The notes under the pieces: generated by a model
What the model was told of the DNA's origin: nothing
The model's input: the letters and a program-made list of their open reading frames with translations, nothing else
Database searches by the model: none
Position numbers and translations under genes: made by a program
Shown here: positions 1 to 8,814 of the stretch, piece after piece
How the letters are laid out: each line of letters opens with the position of its first letter
How positions within the stretch are numbered: position 1 is the stretch's first letter
Source: Gluconobacter sphaericus NBRC 12467
GTDB taxonomy: Bacteria > Pseudomonadota > Alphaproteobacteria > Acetobacterales > Acetobacteraceae
DNA length: 64,000 nucleotides
Direction: 5' to 3'
Assembly (NCBI RefSeq): GCF_006539125.1
Contig: NZ_BJMK01000003.1
Coordinates: 1-64,000 of the forward strand

Positions 1-174
1 ATCTTTAGGGCCTGTCTTCTGATCTTCGACACTCTGTCGCTTCCGCCACTTTGCAACTGTTTTCGGGTTGATCCCGAACTCCTTGCTCAGCGACGCGAGC
101 GAAGCCTGCGATCGCTGTATTGCTGCTCGCACGGCGTACGTAGTCGTGGCGCTCCCATGACGTCTCTGTCCCAT
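1..174 (-). mobile_element. IS481-family transposase, N-terminal fragment cut by window edge
   Basis: Reading the minus strand from the ATG at 174, 58 codons stay open to the edge of the window. The product starts MGQRRHGSATTT and carries a helix-turn-helix stretch SKEFGINPKTVAKWRKRQS. This is the DNA-binding head typical of IS481-type transposases; the DDE catalytic domain would lie outside the window, so it cannot be judged whether the copy is intact. About 80 bases separate it from the end of the MFS gene, and the terminal inverted repeat is not obvious. Confidence 0.75.
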
Positions 175-254
175 AAGGCTTCCTTCTACTCTCGTGAAAA
201 TAGCACACCATCAAACCACGAGATCAAACACCTAGGAGTGTCCGCTGGAGTTTT

Positions 255-1436
255 TCAGTCCTGCTGGAGGCGGCGGGGAAACGCTGCGGGATTGAACGCT
301 GCGAGCAGGATACCGCCCAGCGCGATTATGACGGAGGCCGGGCACAGCACCGCAAAGCCCAGCGTGCTCAGAAGATGGCCACCGATGGCGGAGCCCAGAA
401 GAATACCGAAATTGCTGCTGCCGTTGATAGCGGCACCGGCCACATCCGCGCTGGTCGCTCGCGCGCGGATTGCGCCCGACATGACGAAGGGGATGATAGC
501 GGCATAACCCATGCACCATAGCCCGACGGCGCCCACGCTCGGCCATGCGGAAATCAAGTGTCCGTAAACCAGGATCATGCCCGTGAGCATGGCTAGGCCG
601 CCGCCGAATAGTCCGGCTGCCGGCCAATGGTCCACGACTTGCCCCGCACCCCACAGACCGAAAATGCTGACGCCGCCAGTAATAAGAAGTGCGACGCTCA
701 GCAGGTGCTCCGGCAGGCCATGTGATAACAGAAGCGGGGAGACATAGGTGTAGAGCAGGTTATGGGCGAAGAAGAACACAGCATTCACGCCGATCACGAC
801 GCCGAAAATGCGCGCGGCCTGTGGGGAGCGGATGGTTGGAACCTTGAGCGCCTTTGTGTCCGCCCCGCGAACGGGCGGAAGATAGAGCGCAATGAAGATC
901 GTCAGCAGAGTCGCTAGGCCCGCAATGACGTAAAGGGCTACGCGCCAACTTGCGAATTGGCTGATCGCAGCCGCTCCCGGAACGCCCAGAACCGATCCTA
1001 GCGATGTGCCGCCGAAGACAAAGGAAATGGCGCGCCCGGTCATGCGCTCGGGCACCAGATGGGCCGCATAGGCGGCCGCAATGGACATCATCAGCGCGTG
1101 TGACAAGCCGCCCAGGGCGCGTCCTGCACAGACAATGGCAAAGTTTGGCGCCATGGCGGAAATCAGGTTGGAGATGACGTATCCTGCCAAGCAGAGCAGC
1201 ATGAGCATCTTGCGGTCCATGCGGCTCGTGGCGATTGTGATGGGCACGGCCCCGAATGCGACGAGCAGCGCATAGGCGCTGACGGCTAGCCCGGCATGAC
1301 CTTCCGTAATGTTGAAGGACTTGGCCATGTCGATCAGCAGACCAACCGGTGCGACCTCGGTCGTCACCGCAATAAAGGTCGAGGCGAACAGGGCGCAGAG
1401 GCCCGCGATCACCGGGCCGGAGAGCGTTTTGAACAC
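255..1436 (-). CDS. MFS transporter, DHA1 (AraJ/sugar-efflux type)
   Basis: A 393-residue inner-membrane protein made almost entirely of hydrophobic segments, consistent with the 12-helix major facilitator fold. The N-terminus (helix 1 near residues 8-30, containing TTEVAPVGLL) and the cytoplasmic loop TSRMDRKMLMLL resemble DHA1 proteins of the AraJ/YdhP/PbuE type, proton-driven exporters of sugars, nucleosides or drugs. Length is normal for the group. It stands alone, with the IS481 fragment downstream and a long gene-poor stretch upstream. The substrate cannot be told from sequence. Confidence 0.85.
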   Translation of the reverse strand: MFKTLSGPVIAGLCALFASTFIAVTTEVAPVGLLIDMAKSFNITEGHAGLAVSAYALLVAFGAVPITIATSRMDRKMLMLLCLAGYVISNLISAMAPNFAIVCAGRALGGLSHALMMSIAAAYAAHLVPERMTGRAISFVFGGTSLGSVLGVPGAAAISQFASWRVALYVIAGLATLLTIFIALYLPPVRGADTKALKVPTIRSPQAARIFGVVIGVNAVFFFAHNLLYTYVSPLLLSHGLPEHLLSVALLITGGVSIFGLWGAGQVVDHWPAAGLFGGGLAMLTGMILVYGHLISAWPSVGAVGLWCMGYAAIIPFVMSGAIRARATSADVAGAAINGSSNFGILLGSAIGGHLLSTLGFAVLCPASVIIALGGILLAAFNPAAFPRRLQQD

Positions 1437-2558
1437 GACGGACTTCCTGACTGGAACGGCGACCTGAGCGCCCCGAACGCGAGGGCTTTTGGCACTTTGA
1501 TCGTATTACGGAAACCTAAAAAATCATTTCAGGACCATCATCGCCCCTGAAGCGGCGGAATGCTCCGGGCGAGGAGCTCTTTCAGGGGGGGGACATCATA
1601 ACTTTCATTTTTGTGCCCTGATATTACGGATTCGGGAGGCTGCTTCAGGCTTCTTCCAGAATGTTGTTCCGCCGTCTCAGTTAACTCGAATGATGAGACA
1701 TCCCGTGATGCTGGAGAGGATTAGTCGGAGGCTACTGTTGGTTTCCGCCCATTGAAAAGGTGGCATGACGTCATCGGTCTTTGGATCCGGAGTTGGTGGC
1801 TTTGGTATGGGCGATTAGTTGCTCCATGCTCAGGACGATTTGCCCGACCCGGACGACCTTAGTCATGGACCGCCGTTTCCTGCCGATCAGACGTAGGTCG
1901 GATAGCAAGTCTAGCAGAAAATTCCGGTAAAATCTTGTCACCCGGACCGGAAAGACAGAGCGGAACACGCCCGTCGATTTAGCCAAAGCCTAGAGTATGA
2001 AAGACAGGCCGCAGCCAGACACCAGCAGCACAAGGGCGTCTGACGGCCCAGCATGATGCGGAGCGCCTGTCATACGCCATGACCATGAACAGGGCGCCAA
2101 GCTGCAGTCCCAACAATCAGGGAAGCATGGCCGAGGTAATTAAAAGAAAAACGAAATACTATACCGGAAGATGTGGGGATATATTATAGGATGTAGCGAT
2201 TATTTATAATAAAAATTTTATATTTAATTAAATAATAAATAAAAATAATGTGAATAAATTCAATTTATTTCAGGATGTTATTTGAATGAGTAGTTATTGA
2301 TGGCGCATGGGTTGTTGAGGGGGTTGTGCGTATTCTTTCGCTAAATGCAGGAAGACGCTCGTCGGCTTTCTTAAGCGTAATAAACGCAGGCCAGTCCCTA
2401 GCGCGTTAATGGTATTTTTCGGGCTGCCTCTGTTCTGCGTTCTCCATTGGAAGGGATGACGGGCCGGCTGTTGCCCGGCATAAGGGCATTCCTGTCATCT
2501 CCACCAAGATGAGTTGAATGTCTCCTGAGAAATATTTTTTTCCCTCGGTTCCGCTTCG
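1437..2558. other. Gene-poor stretch with an AT-rich core
   Basis: About 1.1 kb without a convincing gene. One minus-strand frame (1771-1986, 71 codons) is rich in Arg and Val, has no recognisable domain or ribosome-binding site, and is probably not coding. From about 2150 to 2290 the base composition falls to mostly A and T in a GC-rich genome. That AT block could be a promoter region for the symporter gene at 2559, or horizontally acquired or decayed DNA. No inverted repeats marking a complete insertion sequence were found. Confidence 0.5.
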
Positions 2559-3479
2559 ATGATGACGCGCCTCTTTCCCTTCTGGGCTGTTCTGGTGTCC
2601 GCCCTCGCACTGCTGCGGCCCGGACCGTTTCTGACGCTGGTTCCTGTTATCACGCCGCTTCTGGCCTTCGTAATGTTCACGATGGGCGTATCGCTGACGC
2701 CTGCTGATTTCGGCCGGATTCTGCGCCGTCCCGCGCCGGTTCTGGCGGGCGTGGGCTTGCATTATCTCGTCATGCCGCTCGCGGCCTGGGGGATTGCACA
2801 TCTGCTGTCGATGCCGCCTGCGTTGGCAACGGGCATGGTCCTGGTTGGCTGCGTATCGAGCGGCACGGCTTCGAATGTCATGATTTATCTGTCGCGTGGG
2901 GATGTCGCGCTTTCGGTCAGCATCAGCGCGTTTTCAACCCTTTTCGGGATCGTCGCGACACCGCTTCTGGTGCGGTTCTATGTGTCTGCGGGTGTCGCCG
3001 TGGATAGTTGGGCGTTGTTTCGCAGTATTCTGACGATGGTGGCGCTGCCCGTTCTGGCGGGGGTGATTTTGAATACCCTGTGCCACCGTGTGGTTCGCCG
3101 GGTCGAGCCAGCCTTGCCGTTTGTGGCCATGATATCGATACTGCTTATCATCGGGGCCATCGTCGCGGGCGTGGGGCCGTCCCTGAAAGAGGCTGGCCCG
3201 ATCATGCTTCTGGCGGTTATCCTGCATAACGGGATCGGGCTTTTGGGAGGCTACTGGGGCGGGCGGCTGCTCGGCTTTGACGAAACGGTCTGTCGTACGC
3301 TGGCGCTGGAAGTCGGGATGCAGAACTCGGGTCTCGCCGCGACGCTGGGACGGCTTTATTTCTCGCCGCTGGCGGCGCTACCAGGAGCAGTGTTCTCCAT
3401 CTGGCACAATGTTTCGGGGTCCATTCTGGCCTCGCTGTGGGCGTCGCGGCCTATCGTGCGGAAAGACCCGCCGTGTTGA
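2559..3479 (+). CDS. Bile acid:sodium symporter (BASS) family transporter
   Basis: A 306-residue membrane protein with about ten hydrophobic segments. Family signs are the early segment VMFTMGVSLTPADF, the crossover motif GCVSSGTASNVMIYLSRGD (residues about 105-125) and the second crossover LEVGMQNSGLAATL (about 245-260). These are typical of PanS/YocS-type BASS proteins, which move organic anions such as pantoate precursors or keto acids with sodium. The start is the first of two adjacent ATGs; no strong ribosome-binding site is seen. Its 3' end overlaps the convergent helicase gene by 29 bases. The substrate is unknown. Confidence 0.85.
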   Translation: MMTRLFPFWAVLVSALALLRPGPFLTLVPVITPLLAFVMFTMGVSLTPADFGRILRRPAPVLAGVGLHYLVMPLAAWGIAHLLSMPPALATGMVLVGCVSSGTASNVMIYLSRGDVALSVSISAFSTLFGIVATPLLVRFYVSAGVAVDSWALFRSILTMVALPVLAGVILNTLCHRVVRRVEPALPFVAMISILLIIGAIVAGVGPSLKEAGPIMLLAVILHNGIGLLGGYWGGRLLGFDETVCRTLALEVGMQNSGLAATLGRLYFSPLAALPGAVFSIWHNVSGSILASLWASRPIVRKDPPC

Positions 3480-4773
3480 CGAGGAACACCATGTCGGTCG
3501 CCCGCGTCACCGCTACGTAGCAGAGCTGTTGCGTCTCCAGCGGGTTCTGCCGGGCGCGGCGGCCGATATCGCCGAGATCCACGAACACGTTTCTGAACGT
3601 GCTGCCCTGAGCCGTATGGACCGTCATGGCATAGATCGCTTGAAGCTGCAGTAGCGCGTTGTGAAATGCGAAGCGGTGGCTCCAGCGTCGGTGCTGCTGT
3701 TTCGCTTCCTGCATCAGCCGCCGATCCACGGCCTCCAGACCTTTCGGATTCTGCACGATATGGCCGGTAATTTCCTCGCCCGCCATGGTCAGGAGTGTCA
3801 CTTCCCATGACGCGAGATCCGCGACCCAGGCCGGGATGTCCTTGCAGAGCTCGAATTTGTAGGACAGCCGACCGGGTTTGATGTCCATGACGAGGACTTC
3901 CTCGTTCGTGGCGATGGCCTGACGCGGTCCGCTTTCTTCCTGCTGGATGGAGAAGGGCGAGCGGGATACGACACGCTCGCCGGGCATGAAAGGGGTGGGT
4001 GTTTCGCCGCCATAGCGCCAGAGCCGGACCATCCGGTTGATCTGATGCACACGTGCATTCGTCCAGCACAGATAGCGACACCAGTCGTTATCGGCCTCAA
4101 AAGCGTCGGACAGGAAGGCCTTGCGTACCCAGCTCTCCACATCCTTGGGCAGGAACAGGCCCATCTGGTCCTGACGCGCATCGCGTACCCAGCTCCAGTC
4201 GACTTCACTTCCCTGACTGTGGCGGATGATGGTGGCGGCTTCCAGGATAGGATTACCCGCCGCCTGCCGAACGACGGTTTCGAGATGGGAGCGTGAGGGG
4301 ACTGAAAAGGACGGGGACGCAGCCTCTCCCACGGGTGGAAGCTGGGCCGGATCGCCTACGAACAGCACGAAGCAGTAACGCAGAAGATCGCGGATCCAGT
4401 TCATCAGTTCCGCGGACAGCATGGAGCATTCATCGACGATCACGACCCCGTCGGCGATTGTCTGCGGCCTCTTGGAGCGCACGAGGGTTGTGGTCGTGCC
4501 CTGTGAGGATGGCTGAAGGCTCAGCAGGCTCTGGATCGTGCGGCAATCAACGTCCCGGTCTACTTTTGAGCGTAGGACGGCAGTGGCCTTGTGGGTAGGG
4601 GCTGTGATGACCACCACCTTTTTCTCGCTCATGAAATGCCGGGCAACAGCCTGCATCAGCGTCGTTTTTCCGCTGCCCGCATATCCCGTCAGAAGATGCG
4701 TCGGCCGTCCTGCGGCATGTGCGGAAATGATTTCATCAAGCGCCTGCCGCTGGGAGGGGGTGAGCATGACCAT
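3451..4773 (-). CDS. AAA-family ATPase, RecD/Pif1-like superfamily 1 helicase
   Basis: A 440-residue cytoplasmic protein. Walker A is GYAGSGKTT at residues 30-38, Walker B is VVIVDECSML, and the C-terminus holds the superfamily 1 motifs TVHTAQGSTF and LCYVAVTRATD. This is a compact RecD2/Pif1-like architecture, much shorter than RecD itself and without partner RecB or RecC genes nearby. It probably unwinds DNA 5' to 3' in repair or recombination, but its specific role is not known. Two in-frame ATGs (4773 and 4767) could start it. It is convergent with, and overlaps, the BASS transporter gene and is divergent from the methyltransferase gene. Confidence 0.85.
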   Translation of the reverse strand: MVMLTPSQRQALDEIISAHAAGRPTHLLTGYAGSGKTTLMQAVARHFMSEKKVVVITAPTHKATAVLRSKVDRDVDCRTIQSLLSLQPSSQGTTTTLVRSKRPQTIADGVVIVDECSMLSAELMNWIRDLLRYCFVLFVGDPAQLPPVGEAASPSFSVPSRSHLETVVRQAAGNPILEAATIIRHSQGSEVDWSWVRDARQDQMGLFLPKDVESWVRKAFLSDAFEADNDWCRYLCWTNARVHQINRMVRLWRYGGETPTPFMPGERVVSRSPFSIQQEESGPRQAIATNEEVLVMDIKPGRLSYKFELCKDIPAWVADLASWEVTLLTMAGEEITGHIVQNPKGLEAVDRRLMQEAKQQHRRWSHRFAFHNALLQLQAIYAMTVHTAQGSTFRNVFVDLGDIGRRARQNPLETQQLCYVAVTRATDMVFLVNTAGLSAR

Positions 4774-4870
4774 GAGCGGCTTTTCTCACATTTTCCCGAC
4801 ACATGCCATTGTCTCGCCAGCAGAACCCGGCACAGTCTCAGTCGGAAAAAGCAGGAAGCAAGCCGGATTT

Positions 4871-5533
4871 ATGGACGTAAAATTGAATGCCGTTTTCTGG
4901 CAGGAAAAATGGGAGCGCGGCGAGACGGGCTTTCATGAACCACAGGCCAATCCGCTCCTGACCCGTCATATTGGGGCGCTGGATCTTCCAGAGGGAGCGC
5001 GGATTTTCGTGCCTCTGTGCGGCATGAGTCAGGACATGGTCTGGCTCGCGGAGCAAGGCTTTCACGTGACCGGATGTGAGCTGAGCGATATCGCCGTGCG
5101 CCGGTTTTTTAGCGACCTCGGCATTACGCCCGACATTGTGGATGTAGGGCCGTTGCGTTGTTTTTCCGCCGGGAATATTCGTATTTTTGCAGGCAATATT
5201 TTCGATCTGACGCCCGATCTGCTTGGCCCGATGGGCGGTATTTACGATCGTGCCGCGCTGATCGCCCTGCCAGAAGACCTGCGTCGGGCCTATGCTGCTC
5301 ATCTCCTATCCCTGACCGGCCCGGTTCCCGAACTCCTCGTTACACTTGACTACGACCAGTCCTGCCTGAAGGGACCGCCTTTTTCCGTCAGGGAGACGTT
5401 CCTGCGCGAATGTTATGGTCTGGCCTACGCGTTGACGCTTCTGGAAAGTCGGGCCGTTGAAGGCGGGTTGAAAGGCCGCTGCCCGGCGTCGGAGAATGTC
5501 TGGCGCCTCAGCCCACTCCCGCCACCATCCTGA
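4871..5533 (+). CDS. tpm: Thiopurine S-methyltransferase (SAM-dependent)
   Basis: A 220-residue class I SAM-dependent methyltransferase. The opening MDVKLNAVFWQEKWERGE is the signature N-terminus of bacterial thiopurine methyltransferases, followed by FVPLCGMSQDMVWLAEQG (SAM-binding loop) and YDRAALIALP. Bacterial Tpm methylates thiopurines and, in some species, selenite or tellurite species. The start at 4871 is chosen because the family N-terminus begins there; the upstream open frame back to 4538 runs antisense through the helicase gene and is not part of the protein. A decayed gene follows directly downstream on the other strand. Confidence 0.9.
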   Translation: MDVKLNAVFWQEKWERGETGFHEPQANPLLTRHIGALDLPEGARIFVPLCGMSQDMVWLAEQGFHVTGCELSDIAVRRFFSDLGITPDIVDVGPLRCFSAGNIRIFAGNIFDLTPDLLGPMGGIYDRAALIALPEDLRRAYAAHLLSLTGPVPELLVTLDYDQSCLKGPPFSVRETFLRECYGLAYALTLLESRAVEGGLKGRCPASENVWRLSPLPPPS

Positions 5534-5552
5534 CCGTGCCTTTCAGCGCTTC

Positions 5553-5890
5553 TCAGCCCATGTGCTTGGTGTTCAGCACCTGCTGCGGCTTGATCAGTTC
5601 CTTAGTAGACCTCGGGCAGGGTGGCCGGTAGGACGGCGCTCTGGATGTCGAACAGGCGATAATCGCGCGTGTTCAGGCGCCTGGATAGGGTTTCGTGACG
5701 GAGATGTTCAAGATATCCGGGATTTCGAGACACCACTGACGCACGGCTTCGAAGCGTTCCCGAATCCAGGACGGATCTGCGATGATGTTGATCGCAACCG
5801 TCAGGCCGAGCGAGCATATTCCAGCGTCTCGAAATTGGCATCAAGCGACATGCGCCTGCACTTCTCGAAATCTGCCTGCTTGGAGATGGC
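5553..5890 (-). pseudogene. Decayed hopanoid C-3 methylase-like radical SAM gene (hpnR remnant)
   Basis: Pieces of a familiar C-terminal region appear in order on the minus strand but in different frames. They are ADFEKCRRMSLDANFETLEY (about 5830-5885), LTVAINIIADPSW followed by RQWCLEIPDILNISV and PYPG, TRDYRLFDIQSAVLPATLP (about 5610-5660), and finally QQVLNTKHMG ending at a TGA at 5553-5555. This order matches the C-terminal half of HpnR-type B12-binding radical SAM proteins, which methylate hopanoids at C-3. At least two frameshifts and an internal stop break it. The N-terminal B12-binding and CxxxCxxC radical SAM parts are not found here. Confidence 0.7.
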
Positions 5891-6119
5891 TCAGGTTGAG
5901 GTCGAGCCGTATCCGGTGGACGCGAAGGGGCTATGCTCTCCTAGATATTAGCAAAAAGCTGCTCGTGCTCTGTGAAGAGCGGGTCAGTCGGGTCCGTAGA
6001 GAGAAGCTGCATCTGAAGACCACGACGGACAAGCGCGGTTACGCGCTGTCTATGCCAGCTTTGCAGTCGAGCGCAACAGTCCGGACCTTCAGGAATTCTG
6101 CCCTCGTAGTGCGGCTGTT
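5891..6119. other. Non-coding gap after the hpnR remnant
   Basis: About 230 bases between the radical SAM debris and the Cys-tailed peptide gene. I could not connect any frame here to HpnR or to another family. It may be further eroded sequence. Confidence 0.35.
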
Positions 6120-6308
6120 TTAGTGGCAGCCGCCCTTACCAGAACGGTCACAGCCCGAGCAGCCGCCGCAACCCTTACTGATGGTGGGCTGTGGTGCGGA
6201 CAGACCCACGGCCGTGCGCAGGCGGCCCCAGCCCTGAGGGAAGAGGCGCGCATACCAGTAAATGGCGGCGGCGCAGACAATCAGCAGGGCAACAGCAACT
6301 TCGATCAT
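6120..6308 (-). CDS. FeoB-associated Cys-rich small membrane protein
   Basis: A 62-residue peptide starting MIEVAVALLIVCAAAIYW, one membrane helix, and ending KGCGGCSGCDRSGKGGCH with five cysteines. Such single-helix, Cys-tailed peptides are commonly encoded right after feoB and are annotated as FeoB-associated Cys-rich membrane proteins. They may play the role of FeoC or bind iron or an Fe-S cluster at the inner membrane, but this is unproven. Its ATG overlaps the feoB TGA by one base (TGATG), a sign of translational coupling in the feoA-feoB operon. Confidence 0.8.
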   Translation of the reverse strand: MIEVAVALLIVCAAAIYWYARLFPQGWGRLRTAVGLSAPQPTISKGCGGCSGCDRSGKGGCH

Positions 6309-8176
6309 CAGGGAACTCCCGTAATGGCGCGGGTGATGTGATAGGTCAGGAACGCAGCTAGATAGGCCAGCCCGAACAGATACGCCGCAGCCCATAGAAC
6401 GGTTCTGATGGAGCCGGTTTCCCGTCGCATGACAGCCAGCGTGGAAATGCATTGCGGCGCATAAACATACCACGCCAGCAGCGAGAATGCGGTAGCCATA
6501 CTCCACTGTGTCGAGAGCAGTGGCAGGAGTTTGTCGGCCGCGCCGTCATCCGTGGCCCCGATGGCATAGACGGTCGCCAGTGAACTGACGGCCACCTCAC
6601 GCGCCGCAAGACCCGGAATCAGCGAAACGCAGATCTGCCAGTTGAAGCCGATGGGGGCGAAGACCCATTGCATCAGATGGCCGATGCGTCCGGCCAGACT
6701 GTAATCGATGGCCGCACCTGGAGCGCCCGCGGGCGGTAGCGGGAAGCTCGACAGCGCCCAGAGCAGCACGTTCAGCGAGACGATGATCGTGCCCACGCGC
6801 GAGAGAAACATCACGGCCCGCTGCCACAGTCCGAGTGCGAGACTTTTGAGGTTCGGGCGGCGATAGGGGGGGAGTTCGAGCAGCAGCGGATGTTCTTCGG
6901 ATTTGACCCCCCTCGTCATGACACGGGCAGCAATCACGCCGCTGACGATCGCCACGGCATAGAGTCCGAACAGTACCAGCCCCTGAAGCCCGAAAATCCC
7001 GAGCACTGTATGATGCGGCACGAATGCGCCGATTAGCAGCGTATAGACTGGCAGACGGGCCGAGCACGTCATGAGTGGCGCGATCAGGATTGTGACCAGG
7101 CGGTCCCGTGGGTTCTGGATCGTCCGGGCCGCCATGATGCCCGGAATGGCGCAGGCGAAGCTCGACAGCAGCGGAATGAAAGAGCGGCCGCTCAGCCCGG
7201 CCAGTGCCATCAGCCGGTCCAGTAGGAACGCCGCGCGTGGCAGATAGCCGGATTCCTCCAGGGCGAGGATCCACAGGAACAGAATGAGGATTTGCGGCAG
7301 GAACACGATGACCGTGCCTGCACCAGCAATCACGCCATCGGCCAGAAGGCTGTGCAGGATACCGTCCGGTAATGGCTTGAGAACGATCTGCCCGAATGTC
7401 GAAATCCCGCTGTCCAGCCCGTCCATGAGTGGCTGCGCCCAGGCGAAGACGGTCTGGAACATGACGAACAGCACGACCAGAAGAATGACCGGTCCCCAGA
7501 TCGGATGCAGGAACAGCCGGTCCAGACGGTCTGTCAGGCGATCCTTTCCGGCGGATGGGTCCACGACATGAACCGCCAGAAGCCGCCGCACTTCCATATG
7601 GGGATCGATCCCCGCCGGAAGGGGGGGGGGAGGGGCGGGAAGAGGCAGGTCGAGGGCTTGCAGAAGTGGCACCACGCCGGCGCGGTTGAGGCTGACGACC
7701 GGGACGATGGGCATGCCCAGATCGGCCTGCAAACCGGCCACGTCAATCTGAAGGCCGTTGCGTTGGGCTTCATCCATCATGTTCAGCGCGACGATGACGG
7801 GGAGGCCGAGCTGTTTGAGTTCCAGCAGGAAGCGCAGATGCAGTCGCAGATTGGTCGCCGAAATGACGGCGACCAGCATTTCGGGTTGGGGTTCGGAGCG
7901 GTGACGTCCCAGACAGACATCACGCGTGACGTCCTCGTCCGGGCTCGTTGAATCAAGGCTGTAGGCGCCCGGCAGGTCCAACACGCGAACCGCCCGGCCA
8001 CTGGGGGTTGTGAAAAACCCTTCCTTGCGCTCGACCGTCACGCCCGCATAGTTCGCAACCTTCTGCCGACTTCCCGTCAATTGGTTGAACAGGGACGTCT
8101 TGCCGCAGTTCGGATTGCCGACAAGGGCGATATGCAGGCTGGGGGCGGGCGTTTGTGTCGAGGCTGTCGAACTCAT
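6308..8176 (-). CDS. feoB: Ferrous iron transport protein B
   Basis: A 622-residue inner-membrane Fe(II) transporter with an N-terminal G-protein domain. G1 is GNPNCGKT at residues 20-27, G3 is DLPGAYSL and G4 is NMMDEAQ. The Gate-type membrane half contains LPQILILFLWILALEESGY and SFACAIPGIMAARTI, and the C-terminal segments carry YAPQCISTLAVMRRETGS. It is shorter than the E. coli protein of about 770 residues but within the range of short FeoB forms. It sits 5 bases downstream of feoA and overlaps the Cys-tailed peptide gene, forming a three-gene operon probably controlled by Fur. Confidence 0.95.
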   Translation of the reverse strand: MSSTASTQTPAPSLHIALVGNPNCGKTSLFNQLTGSRQKVANYAGVTVERKEGFFTTPSGRAVRVLDLPGAYSLDSTSPDEDVTRDVCLGRHRSEPQPEMLVAVISATNLRLHLRFLLELKQLGLPVIVALNMMDEAQRNGLQIDVAGLQADLGMPIVPVVSLNRAGVVPLLQALDLPLPAPPPPLPAGIDPHMEVRRLLAVHVVDPSAGKDRLTDRLDRLFLHPIWGPVILLVVLFVMFQTVFAWAQPLMDGLDSGISTFGQIVLKPLPDGILHSLLADGVIAGAGTVIVFLPQILILFLWILALEESGYLPRAAFLLDRLMALAGLSGRSFIPLLSSFACAIPGIMAARTIQNPRDRLVTILIAPLMTCSARLPVYTLLIGAFVPHHTVLGIFGLQGLVLFGLYAVAIVSGVIAARVMTRGVKSEEHPLLLELPPYRRPNLKSLALGLWQRAVMFLSRVGTIIVSLNVLLWALSSFPLPPAGAPGAAIDYSLAGRIGHLMQWVFAPIGFNWQICVSLIPGLAAREVAVSSLATVYAIGATDDGAADKLLPLLSTQWSMATAFSLLAWYVYAPQCISTLAVMRRETGSIRTVLWAAAYLFGLAYLAAFLTYHITRAITGVP

Positions 8177-8181
8177 GGAGA

Positions 8182-8490
8182 TCAGGCGGCAGTCCGCAGG
8201 CCCACGCGGGCGGCTTCGCCCCGGCGCAGGGCAAAGCGCGACGTTCCCAGACGCACGGCGATCGGATCCCTGCCCATCGGCCCGGTCGCGACTACCTGGA
8301 CGGCCTCGCCGGGGACGAAGCCCAGCTCTTCCAGTCGTGTGGCGATCGGGTCCAGAGGCGCGCGCTGCTCGATCTTCTCGATCACGGCATGAGTGCCCTT
8401 GGGTAGTGTATCCAGATACAGCATCAGTTCGGTACCCCGGTAAGATGGCGCGGGCTCAAAGGCTTCGGCCTTCATCCTAGATAGGCGCAT
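8182..8490 (-). CDS. feoA: Ferrous iron transport protein A
   Basis: A 102-residue cytoplasmic protein of the FeoA/SH3-like family. The core TRLEELGFVPGEAVQVVATGPMG and the following DPIAVRLGTSRFALRRGEA are diagnostic. FeoA assists FeoB, probably by binding to it. Starts are possible at 8490 and at the in-frame ATG at 8475; the longer form adds MRLSR. It is the first gene of the feo operon and has a Fur-like sequence just upstream. Confidence 0.92.
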   Translation of the reverse strand: MRLSRMKAEAFEPAPSYRGTELMLYLDTLPKGTHAVIEKIEQRAPLDPIATRLEELGFVPGEAVQVVATGPMGRDPIAVRLGTSRFALRRGEAARVGLRTAA

Positions 8491-8513
8491 CCTGCCCGTC
8501 CGGGAAGAGGAGT

Positions 8514-8529
8514 GAGAATGATTTGCATC
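8514..8529. promoter_or_regulatory. Possible Fur box upstream of feoA
   Basis: The sequence gagaatgatttgcatc lies 24-39 bases before the feoA start. It matches 11 of 19 positions when laid on the Fur consensus, with the conserved aatgat core. Iron control of feo is the rule in proteobacteria. The score alone is moderate. Confidence 0.5.
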
Positions 8530-8712
8530 CGGAGCTCCTCAGAAATAAATTTTATGAAAACCCCTGCTGGGGCGACAGAAGGCGGAAGAAGCGCTCGGAA
8601 TAAAAAGAAAGGCCTGTTTGGTAGTGTAGAAACAGAATGTTCTTTGTTCTGCGAAGGGGCTCGTTTTTTTTTCGATCCCGAAACACGCAGATGCATCGTT
8701 GGACTGGCAATT

Positions 8713-8733
8713 CCCGTCGCAGGGGGGCATACA
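8713..8733. promoter_or_regulatory. Possible CsoR operator upstream of csoR
   Basis: A C-tract, short spacer and six-G tract followed by catac (CCC, then GCAGGGGGGCATA at 8719-8731) lie about 80-100 bases before csoR. The gcaGGGGGG-ATA part recurs at 12647-12658 before the copper operon. CsoR proteins bind palindromes built from C-runs and G-runs flanked by ATA, and usually repress their own gene. Confidence 0.45.
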
Positions 8734-8814
8734 CCGGCCTGTGGGTGCCAGACTGGGCGGGTATGAACCCATGATGTTACGTTCGAAATGTTCTGGCAGA
8801 GGGCGGATCCTGGA

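Noticed and set aside
1764-1773. ATGACGTCAT palindrome
   Set aside because: A 10-base palindrome is common by chance and has no gene placed to be controlled by it.
1771-1986. 71-codon minus-strand frame
   Set aside because: No ribosome-binding site, no domain and a composition unlike real small proteins nearby; kept only as a note in the intergenic entry.
4538-4870. N-terminal extension of the thiopurine methyltransferase
   Set aside because: The family N-terminus starts at 4871 and the extension lies antisense in the helicase gene.
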